Below the pieces are notes generated by a model. It was not told the DNA's origin, made no database searches, and saw only the letters and a list, made by a program, of their open reading frames with translations. A DNA stretch of 5,343 nucleotides from the NCBI GenBank assembly GCA_016780695.1, contig JADHLK010000107.1, positions 1-5,343 of the forward strand, written 5' to 3'. The DNA comes from Alphaproteobacteria bacterium. GTDB taxonomy: Bacteria; Pseudomonadota; Alphaproteobacteria; Puniceispirillales; Puniceispirillaceae. The translations under genes and the position numbers were made by a program. Numbering within the stretch: position 1 is the stretch's first letter; each line of letters opens with the position of its first letter. Below, piece by piece: positions 1 through 5,092 of the stretch.

Positions 1-1
1 G

Positions 2-1438
2 GGGCCGGGCAGCGGGCCGGATTTGCAGCTTCTCTCAGCCCAGCTGTCAGCCGAGAGCCAGGCGCTTCTGCTTTCCTATCAGAGTGGTTCTGGCCAGCTG
101 GATGAGATTTTTGTCGAGAGCCCGCTGGCCGGTTACAGCTTTGCCGCCCCGCAGCCGGTGTCGGCGGCGGCCTCGCCGCAGGTTCTGATCCAGCTGGACG
201 GGGCAGACCCGGCGGCGCTTTTGGGCCAGCGGCTGCGCTTTACCCTGATTGACGGGCCGCAAATGGCTGAATTTCAGGCGGTTGTCAGCAGCGCTGGCCA
301 GCAGGCTGGTTTGCGCGGGGACTGGCAGAATATCGCCTTGATGCTGGGGATCGCCTTTCTGGGTGGGCTGATTTTGAATATTATGCCTTGTGTGCTGCCC
401 GTCCTGTCGCTGAAAACAGCCTCTGTCCTGTCGATGGGCGGCGCGCACCCGGTGCTGGTCAGACAGCGGTTTCTGGCCAGCGCGGCCGGTATCCTGACCA
501 GCTTTGCGCTGCTGGCAGGCGGGCTGGTGCTGCTGCGCTCGCTTGGGGTGCAAATCGGCTGGGGGATACAGTTCCAGCAGCCGGTTTTTCTAGCCTTTAT
601 GGCGGTTCTGGTCAGCCTGTTCGCCGCCAGCCTATTTGGGTTGGTGCATTTCTCGATCCCGCAATTTGCCGTGCGCCTGTCAGGGCCGGGGCCCACAGCC
701 AGAGGGAATTCAGCCAGAGGGAATTCAGCCAAAGAAAATTCAGCCAGTGAGAATTCAGCCAGAGATTTTTTAGCAGGCGATTTTTTGGCCGGGATGCTGG
801 CTACCTTGCTGGCCACCCCGTGTTCTGCGCCGTTTGTTGGCACCGCTGCCGGGTTCGCACTGGCTGCCCCAGCCGCGCAGCTGCTGGCGGTGATGATGGC
901 GATGGGGGTCGGGCTGGCCGCGCCCTGGCTGGGTTTTGTGCTGCTTCCGCAGCTGGCGCTTCGTCTGCCGCGTCCTGGTCCCTGGATGGTGCGGGTGAAG
1001 CAGCTGTTGGGGCTGGGGTTGGCCGGCACCGCTCTCTGGTTGATCTGGCTGTTGGCCGGGGCCACAGGCTGGCTGGATCGCGAGGCCGTCCGGCAACCCG
1101 GCTGGGCTGCTTTTGACCGTGCGGCCATTACCCGCCATTTGGCGGCAGGCCAGCCGGTTTTTGTGGATGTCACCGCCGATTGGTGCATTACCTGTCAGGC
1201 CAATAAGAGGCTGGTGCTGGACAGTGCCTCGGTGGTTGCGGCGCTGGCTGAGAAAAAGCTGCAGCTGATGCGCGCTGACTGGACATTGCCAGATGCAGAA
1301 ATTGCTGCCTTTCTGGCAGATTATGGGCGCTTTGGTATTCCGTTCAATATTCTTTACCGGCCCGGCGGGGCGGCCCCGGTGGTATTTTCCGAGCTTTTGA
1401 CAAAAGCGGATATTCTGGCGGCACTGGACTCGCTTTGA
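2..1438 (+). CDS. dsbD: Thiol:disulfide interchange protein DsbD/ScsB family, 5'-truncated by the window edge
   Basis: This is an inner-membrane protein that, in its family, passes electrons from cytoplasmic thioredoxin to periplasmic thiol proteins. The frame is open to the left edge, so the true start lies outside; the TTG at 23 is just an internal Leu codon. About 479 residues are visible. They begin with the end of the periplasmic N-terminal domain (to about base 310). A membrane domain follows, with one redox Cys in an MPCVLP motif (Cys codon 389-391) and its partner in TPCSAP (Cys codon 821-823). The C-terminal thioredoxin-like domain has WCITC (Cys codons 1184 and 1193) and a cis-Pro-type FGIPF. 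I count six hydrophobic segments. The TM3-TM4 loop carries 5-residue tandem repeats. The spacing from TPC to WCxxC is 121 residues, against about 176 in E. coli DsbD, so TM7-TM8 seem absent. It converges on rnhA. The family call is firm; the physiological partner is unknown. Confidence 0.93.
   Translation, partial: GPGSGPDLQLLSAQLSAESQALLLSYQSGSGQLDEIFVESPLAGYSFAAPQPVSAAASPQVLIQLDGADPAALLGQRLRFTLIDGPQMAEFQAVVSSAGQQAGLRGDWQNIALMLGIAFLGGLILNIMPCVLPVLSLKTASVLSMGGAHPVLVRQRFLASAAGILTSFALLAGGLVLLRSLGVQIGWGIQFQQPVFLAFMAVLVSLFAASLFGLVHFSIPQFAVRLSGPGPTARGNSARGNSAKENSASENSARDFLAGDFLAGMLATLLATPCSAPFVGTAAGFALAAPAAQLLAVMMAMGVGLAAPWLGFVLLPQLALRLPRPGPWMVRVKQLLGLGLAGTALWLIWLLAGATGWLDREAVRQPGWAAFDRAAITRHLAAGQPVFVDVTADWCITCQANKRLVLDSASVVAALAEKKLQLMRADWTLPDAEIAAFLADYGRFGIPFNILYRPGGAAPVVFSELLTKADILAALDSL
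696..764 (+). repeat. 15-bp in-frame tandem repeat in dsbD (4 copies plus a partial fifth)
   Basis: The unit cagccagagggaatt starts at 696, 711, 726 and 741, with a partial copy from 756. The first two copies are identical; copies 3 and 4 differ at a few purine positions (aaagaa, agtgag). In frame it encodes a five-residue repeat: A-R-G-N-S twice, then A-K-E-N-S and A-S-E-N-S. The segment is hydrophilic and much more A-rich than the surrounding gene. By standard DsbD topology it falls in the cytoplasmic loop between TM3 and TM4. The 15-bp period means copy-number changes would keep the reading frame. Confidence 0.93.
764..793 (+). repeat. Second 15-bp tandem duplication in dsbD (DFLAG x2)
   Basis: Two adjacent units, gattttttagcaggc (764-778) and gattttttggccggg (779-793), encode D-F-L-A-G twice, directly after the ARGNS-type repeats and just before the TM4 segment with the TPCSAP motif. 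Related proteins usually have a single F-L-x-G-like start of this helix, so this looks like a local duplication of the TM4 N-terminus. Each unit contains a run of six T. Confidence 0.85.
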
Positions 1439-1460
1439 GACGGGCGCACAGCCAGACGGC

Positions 1461-1919
1461 CTAGCCTGCTTCAGTCAGACTTTCGGCGGCCTTGCGGGCT
1501 GCTTCATCCACCCGTTCATTTTCCGGATGACCGGCATGGCCCTTAACCCATTGCCAGCTGACCTGATGGCGGGCGAGAGCAGCATCAAGGGCCAGCCAGA
1601 GATCCTGATTTTTGACCGGCTTTTTGGCTGCAGTTTTCCAGCCATTTGCGCGCCAGCCTGTCATCCATTGGGTAATCCCCTTCATCACATATTGGCTGTC
1701 CGTGACCAGCTGCACCCGGGCAGGCCGTTTCAGCGCCTCCAGCCCGCCAATGGCGGCAGCCAGCTCCATCCGGTTATTGGTGGTTTCAGCCTCTGCCCCG
1801 CTCAGCAGTTTCTCATGCCCCTGCCAGACCAGCAAGGCTGCCCAGCCGCCTGCCCCGGGATTGCCAAGACAGGCCCCGTCGGTGAACAGATGGACAGTGT
1901 CTTTATCCGGCGTGCTCAC
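1461..1919 (-). CDS. rnhA: Ribonuclease HI
   Basis: Cytoplasmic endonuclease that cuts the RNA strand of RNA/DNA hybrids, for example primers and R-loops. The 152-residue length is typical of bacterial RNase HI (E. coli 155). All metal-binding and catalytic residues are visible: D14 in FTDGACLGNPG, E52 in TTNNRMEL, D74 in VTDSQYV, H128 in KGHAGHPENE and D138 in ERVDEAAR. The W- and K-rich basic handle region (residues 85-104, WMTGWRANGWKTAAKKPVKN) is also present. The start is GTG at 1919-1917, and it overlaps the thrB stop as GTGA. No good Shine-Dalgarno sequence precedes it, so translation is probably coupled to thrB. It is the last gene of the ispH-thrB-rnhA operon and ends 22 bp from the end of the convergent dsbD. 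No clear terminator is visible between the two. Confidence 0.97.
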   Translation of the reverse strand: MSTPDKDTVHLFTDGACLGNPGAGGWAALLVWQGHEKLLSGAEAETTNNRMELAAAIGGLEALKRPARVQLVTDSQYVMKGITQWMTGWRANGWKTAAKKPVKNQDLWLALDAALARHQVSWQWVKGHAGHPENERVDEAARKAAESLTEAG

Positions 1920-2881
1920 AGGCCAATCCCATAGGCTTGCGGGCCGCTGGCATGGGCGTGAAAGCGCAATTTAGCCCAGTAATCCATAGGGTTCAGCGGC
2001 TTGACCAGCGCTCCTTCTGGCGTGTTCAGCCAATCATAAAGGCGGGTCAGGAAAAACCGCATCGCTGCTCCGGCACATAATACAGGCAAGGCCGCTGTCT
2101 CTTCAGCTGACAGCTTGCGCACCGATTCATAACCAGCCAGCAAAGCCCTTGATTTAGTGATGTTGAAACTGCCATCGGGCTCAAAACACCAGCTATTGAG
2201 GCAAATCGCCAGATCAAGGCTGAGAATATCCCGGCAGGCAAAATAGAAATCAATCAGCCCGGTCAGCTGGTCCCCGACAAACAGCACATTATTGGGAAAT
2301 AAATCAGCATGAATAATCCCTTCTGGCAGGCCATCCGGCCAGCTGGCCAGAATCTCGCCCAGCTTTTCAGCTGCCGCCGCACGCAGCCCGGCAGGCAAAT
2401 CAGCCGGATCCCGGTCCACCGATGCCAGCAGCCCCGGCCAGCTCTCCGGTCCCAGCGCGTTCGGCCGGGTCAGGGAAAAATCGCTGGCTGCCTCATGCAG
2501 CTGGGCGAGTGCCCGGCCCAGAGCCTGACATTTGGCTGTTCCGGGATAGGCTGCTGAGGTGCCGTTGAGAAAAGACACAATCGCTGCCGGACGGCCTGCA
2601 CAGCGGCCCAGCACCCGGCCTTTCTGATCGGCGACTGGCAAGGGACAGGACAGCCCGGCGGCGCCCAGATGCCCCATCAGCCCCAGAAAAAACGGCAGGT
2701 CAGCCTCATTTACCCGCTTTTCATAGAGGGTGAGAATATAGTTGGCGCGCTCGGTCCGCAGCAAAAAATTGGAATTTTCCACCCCCTCGGCAATGCCCTG
2801 AAAGCTGAGCAGCTGGCCCAGATCATAAAGGCCCAGAAAATCGGCCAGCTCGCCATCTTCTATCACTGTATAAACAGCCAT
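1916..2881 (-). CDS. thrB: Homoserine kinase (APH/choline-kinase-like ThrB)
   Basis: Phosphorylates L-homoserine with ATP to O-phosphohomoserine, the step before threonine synthase, in the cytoplasm. The protein is 321 residues and belongs to the aminoglycoside-phosphotransferase-like fold, not the GHMP-kinase ThrB of E. coli. The N-terminal MAVYT is typical of this family. Visible motifs are the nucleotide-binding loop GIAEGVENSNFLL (29-41), the ILTLYEKR strand (49-56), the catalytic loop H191-A-D193-LFPNN198 and the metal-binding LIDFYFA with D211. I chose the ATG at 2881-2879: it gives the family N-terminus, overlaps the ispH stop as TGATG, and has GAGG seven bases upstream. A TTG at 2884 in the same frame is a poorer choice. 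Its own stop overlaps the rnhA GTG by four bases. Confidence 0.95.
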   Translation of the reverse strand: MAVYTVIEDGELADFLGLYDLGQLLSFQGIAEGVENSNFLLRTERANYILTLYEKRVNEADLPFFLGLMGHLGAAGLSCPLPVADQKGRVLGRCAGRPAAIVSFLNGTSAAYPGTAKCQALGRALAQLHEAASDFSLTRPNALGPESWPGLLASVDRDPADLPAGLRAAAAEKLGEILASWPDGLPEGIIHADLFPNNVLFVGDQLTGLIDFYFACRDILSLDLAICLNSWCFEPDGSFNITKSRALLAGYESVRKLSAEETAALPVLCAGAAMRFFLTRLYDWLNTPEGALVKPLNPMDYWAKLRFHAHASGPQAYGIGL

Positions 2882-3834
2882 CAAACCGCCTCATCACGCA
2901 GGATTGCAGGCAATTTGAAATGCATTGTCTCGGCCGGGCCATTCTGGTGGCTTATGTTCAGATCATAGCGGGCAGACAGGGCGGCGATAACTTCCTCAAC
3001 CAGAATCTCCGGTGCTGAGGCCCCGGCAGACAGGCCGATTATATCTGCCTTGTCCAGCCGGTCAAAATCCAGCTCACTTGCCTCTGGTATCAGCACTGCC
3101 TCAGCTGCCCCGGCGCGCATCGCCACCTCAGCCAGCCGTCTGGAATTGGACGAGTTGGCAGCTCCGATAATGATCATATAGTCGGTTTCCGGGGCCAGCT
3201 CTGCGACCGCCTTCTGGCGATTGGTGGTGGCATAGCAGATATCTTCACTCGGCGGGCCGGAAATATCGGGAAAGCGATGCTGCAGGATGGTGATGATTTC
3301 TGCCGTATCCTCAACCGACAAGGTGGTCTGGGTGGCAAAGGCCAGCCCGTCCTGTTGCGGCGGCGTGATCTGGCGGGCCGCCTCGGCTGTCTCAACCAGG
3401 GTGATACTGCCCGGCGGAACCTGACCCATCGTGCCGGTCACTTCCGGGTGTCCGGCATGGCCAATCAACAGGATGTGGCGGCCCTTGCGGTGGTGGCGGC
3501 TGGTCTCGGTATGCACCTTGGTCACCAGCGGACAGGTGGCATCTATGGCAAGCATGGCGCGGGATTTGGCAGTCTGATGAACGCTGCGGGCTACGCCATG
3601 GGCAGAAAAAATCACCGGCGCGCCGTCCGGCACCTCATCCAGCTCCTTGACAAACACGGCCCCGGCCGCGGCCAGCGATTCCACCACCCTTTTATTATGC
3701 ACAATCTCATGCCGGACATAGACCGGAGGGCCGAATTTCAGCAGGGCCTGTTCAACAATCTTGACAGCCCGGTCAACGCCTGCACAAAATCCGCGTGGCG
3801 CGGCCAGAATTAATCTCTTTTTTGACTTGTTCAT
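2881..3834 (-). CDS. ispH: 4-hydroxy-3-methylbut-2-enyl diphosphate reductase
   Basis: Last enzyme of the MEP isoprenoid pathway. It reduces HMBPP to IPP and DMAPP using a [4Fe-4S] cluster, in the cytoplasm. The 317-residue length matches the family. The three cluster cysteines are present: C17 (APRGFCAGV), C101 (DATCPLV) and C200 (EDICYATTNRQ). The substrate-site residues are also there: H46, H79, H129 and E131 (GHAGHPEV), T170 (TQTTLS) and the SSNS motif at 228-231, plus a C-terminal SAGASAPEILV. One small deviation is GAANSSNS where many homologs have GSKNSSNS. The start is ATG at 3834-3832, five codons before the conserved core (R-L-I-L-A), with only a weak upstream AGAAG. It is the first gene of the operon, divergent from the lipoprotein gene and overlapping thrB as TGATG. 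Confidence 0.97.
   Translation of the reverse strand: MNKSKKRLILAAPRGFCAGVDRAVKIVEQALLKFGPPVYVRHEIVHNKRVVESLAAAGAVFVKELDEVPDGAPVIFSAHGVARSVHQTAKSRAMLAIDATCPLVTKVHTETSRHHRKGRHILLIGHAGHPEVTGTMGQVPPGSITLVETAEAARQITPPQQDGLAFATQTTLSVEDTAEIITILQHRFPDISGPPSEDICYATTNRQKAVAELAPETDYMIIIGAANSSNSRRLAEVAMRAGAAEAVLIPEASELDFDRLDKADIIGLSAGASAPEILVEEVIAALSARYDLNISHQNGPAETMHFKLPAILRDEAV
2886..2892 (-). promoter_or_regulatory. Ribosome binding site of thrB, inside the end of ispH
   Basis: On the minus strand GAGGCGG lies within the last codons of ispH. The GAGG core ends seven bases before the ATG at 2881 but only four before the alternative TTG at 2884, which favours the ATG. With the TGATG overlap, this suggests termination-reinitiation coupling between ispH and thrB. 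Confidence 0.6.
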
Positions 3835-3862
3835 AGGCTTCTAATTGCGCGATAACAGAACA

Positions 3863-3886
3863 AAGGTCAACCTTGGGGTCACCCTT
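3863..3886. promoter_or_regulatory. Direct repeat in the divergent intergenic region (possible operator)
   Basis: In the 105-bp gap between ispH and the lipoprotein gene, GGTCAACCTT (3865-3874) and GGTCACCCTT (3877-3886) match at 9 of 10 bases with a 12-bp period. The first copy with two flanking bases is also a short palindrome, AAGGT-ca-ACCTT (3863-3874). Read on the minus strand, the repeats contain TTGACC and GTGACC, resembling -35 elements for ispH. I do not see a convincing -10 at good spacing for either direction, so a regulator site is only a possibility. Confidence 0.3.
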
Positions 3887-3924
3887 TTGCGGCTCGACCC
3901 GGCCAGTTTGACAGAGCTTTTTGC

Positions 3925-3929
3925 AGGAG
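3925..3929 (+). promoter_or_regulatory. Ribosome binding site of the lipoprotein gene
   Basis: AGGAG lies ten bases before the ATG at 3940. The in-frame ATG at 3952 has no such sequence before it, so 3940 is the preferred start. Confidence 0.55.
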
Positions 3930-3939
3930 AGCAACCGGC

Positions 3940-4437
3940 ATGCAACGCGTTATGACAGACCTTCTTTGTGGCAGGCAGGCCGCCGCCCGGCTTTTGGCTG
4001 TGATTCTGGCTGGCTGCCTGTTGCAGGCCTGTGCCCAGCTGCGCCCTAGCCTTACCGACTGCAATGACCGGATTACCGCTGCTGCGGACGGGGCGCGGGT
4101 TAATATTCGGACGGTTGAACAAGACCAGCCGGTAGAAGCCCGCCTCAATGGGGTTGACGCAAGATGCTATGACCGCGGCGGCGCAACTGTCATGCAGGTA
4201 AAAATAGGGCTGAAGGTGATCCGCGATCTGGCGGTGAATTCCGAAGTTATTTTTCTGGAAGTGCCGGTTATTTCTGCTGTGCTGGATGGGGCTGACAAGC
4301 CGGTCAGCCAGCAATCGGAAAGTTTCCGCATGGCTTTTCCGGCCTCCAGCGGGGTGCTTTATCCGGTAGTAGAAACAGAAATGCGCCTGCCGCTGGACGG
4401 GCGGGCGGTTATCTCGCTCAGCCCGCAACGGCTCTGA
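3940..4437 (+). CDS. Predicted small lipoprotein of unknown function
   Basis: The protein is 165 residues. The N-terminus looks like a lipoprotein signal: Arg at 12 and 17, then a short hydrophobic core LLAVILAGCLLQAC. Two lipobox candidates exist: LAGC with C26, which fits the consensus best, and LQAC with C31, which leaves a longer hydrophobic core. After cleavage the protein should sit on the periplasmic side of the inner or outer membrane. The mature part has two further cysteines, C41 (LTDCND) and C76 (DARCYDR), 35 residues apart, which could form a disulfide. The rest alternates polar and hydrophobic residues, suggesting a beta-rich fold, with a VKIGLKV strand near 90. I do not recognise a named domain. 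From memory it resembles small lipoproteins in Rhodospirillales with a Cys-x(~35)-Cys pattern, but this is unverified. It is probably monocistronic, divergent from ispH and convergent with atpF. Confidence 0.85.
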   Translation: MQRVMTDLLCGRQAAARLLAVILAGCLLQACAQLRPSLTDCNDRITAAADGARVNIRTVEQDQPVEARLNGVDARCYDRGGATVMQVKIGLKVIRDLAVNSEVIFLEVPVISAVLDGADKPVSQQSESFRMAFPASSGVLYPVVETEMRLPLDGRAVISLSPQRL

Positions 4438-4459
4438 TCAGCGTGCTAATAGGAAACGC

Positions 4460-4520
4460 CCGGTGGTTAATAGCCGGTGGTTAATACCGGGTGGTAAATA
4501 CCCGGTAGTAAATACCGGGC
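4460..4520. repeat. 14-bp tandem repeat array forming alternative hairpins
   Basis: Four units of exactly 14 bp follow each other: CCGGTGGTTAATAG (4460), CCGGTGGTTAATAC (4474), CGGGTGGTAAATAC (4488) and CCGGTAGTAAATAC (4502). A partial unit CGGGC (4516-4520) follows. The variants create inverted repeats: TACCGGGT (4485-4492) can pair with ACCCGGTA (4500-4507), and CCCGGTA (4501-4507) can pair with TACCGGG (4513-4519). These two share bases, so they exclude each other. CGGGC/GCCCG (4516-4520/4523-4527) is a third small option. The array begins 23 bp after the lipoprotein stop. No T-run follows these hairpins on the plus strand, so they are not a standard terminator. Confidence 0.9.
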
Positions 4521-4542
4521 AAGCCCGATTAAACAGACAGAC

Positions 4543-4567
4543 AAAAAAGACAGGCCACCGCCTGTCT
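4543..4567 (-). terminator. Rho-independent terminator of the F0 atp operon
   Basis: On the minus strand an 8-bp perfect stem, AGACAGGC (4567-4560) with GCCTGTCT (4555-4548), closes a 4-base loop. It runs straight into a T-tract (six T at 4548-4543, the first being the last stem base). It lies about 50 bases after the atpF stop, as expected for the end of a transcript. On the plus strand the stem is followed by ctatgttacctg, which is not U-rich, so it would end the lipoprotein transcript only poorly. Confidence 0.85.
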
Positions 4568-4615
4568 CTATGTTACCTGTTTCTTGTTAGGTGTCTTGTG
4601 GCTGTTATGCCGGGC

Positions 4616-5092
4616 TCAGGGACGGGCTGAGATTTGTGCCAGCGCGTCATCAACCAGCTTCAGCGAGGCCTGTGCATCCAGCTTTTCAGCAATAATATTG
4701 GCAGCCGCCTCACTGGCCAGCACCGCTGCCCGGTTCCGTAACTCAGCCAGCAGGGCCTCCTCAGCAGCCTTTATCTTGGCATTGGCCTGGGCTTCCCGGC
4801 GGGCGAGCGAGTCTTTCGCCCGCTCTTCGGCGACCTGCCGGATGCGCTCCGCAGCGGCTTCAGCATTGGCAATGATATTTTTGGCTTCCTTTGAGGCATC
4901 GCGCTGCAATTTCTGGTATTTGGTCAGCTCTGCTGCGGCTTCCTCACGCAGGGTTTTGGCTTCCTCCAGCTGTGTGCGAATCGCAGCTGAACGCTGATCC
5001 AGCATATCTGCTACAGCGCTGGCGATCTTCTTATAGGCGAGAGCGACAAAAATCACGAAACCAATGGCGACAAAGGCGGATTCATCAAGCAT
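4616..5092 (-). CDS. atpF: F0F1 ATP synthase subunit b
   Basis: Subunit of the peripheral stalk that links membrane F0 to the F1 head of ATP synthase and resists its rotation. The 158-residue length is normal for b. A single N-terminal membrane helix (about residues 5-20, SAFVAIGFVIFVALAY) is followed by KK. The rest is a long, charged, Ala-rich helix (about 25-130) of coiled-coil type, with the RSAAIRTQLEEA start typical of b subunits. The ATG at 5092 is chosen because it shares its A with the TGA stop of the preceding b' gene (TGATG) and has a perfect AGGAGG seven bases upstream. It is the last gene of an F0 operon running leftwards and is followed by a strong terminator. The two-b arrangement (b and b') is typical of alphaproteobacteria and other phototroph-related lineages. 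Confidence 0.95.
   Translation of the reverse strand: MLDESAFVAIGFVIFVALAYKKIASAVADMLDQRSAAIRTQLEEAKTLREEAAAELTKYQKLQRDASKEAKNIIANAEAAAERIRQVAEERAKDSLARREAQANAKIKAAEEALLAELRNRAAVLASEAAANIIAEKLDAQASLKLVDDALAQISARP

Noticed and set aside
274..1188. Long minus-strand ORF (304 codons) opposite dsbD
   Set aside because: It is rich in Ser, Pro, Ala and Arg without a domain pattern, and lies fully antisense to a well-supported gene; in GC-rich DNA such antisense frames stay open by codon bias.
23..1438. TTG at 23 as the dsbD start codon
   Set aside because: The frame is open to base 2 and the visible protein begins in the middle of the periplasmic N-terminal domain with no signal peptide, so the gene continues beyond the window.
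1439..1460. Bidirectional terminator between dsbD and rnhA
   Set aside because: The 22-bp gap has no convincing stem-loop and no T-run.
2882..2884. TTG at 2884 as the thrB start
   Set aside because: The ATG three bases downstream gives the family-typical MAVYT N-terminus, better Shine-Dalgarno spacing and the TGATG overlap.
3277..3813. Plus-strand ORF (178 codons) opposite ispH
   Set aside because: It is antisense to a complete ispH with all cluster cysteines, and its translation shows no recognisable motif or good ribosome binding site.
3908..3913. TTGACA as a -35 box for the lipoprotein gene
   Set aside because: At 16-18 bp spacing the expected -10 position falls in gcaaccgg-like sequence next to the start codon, with no TATAAT-like match.
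3841..4428. Minus-strand ORF (195 codons) covering the lipoprotein gene and running toward ispH
   Set aside because: The opposite strand has a Shine-Dalgarno sequence and a lipoprotein signal, while this frame gives a His/Arg/Ser-rich protein without features; it is read as a shadow.
4460..4520. CRISPR array
   Set aside because: The repeats are only 14 bp and directly adjacent with no spacers, so this is a simple tandem repeat.
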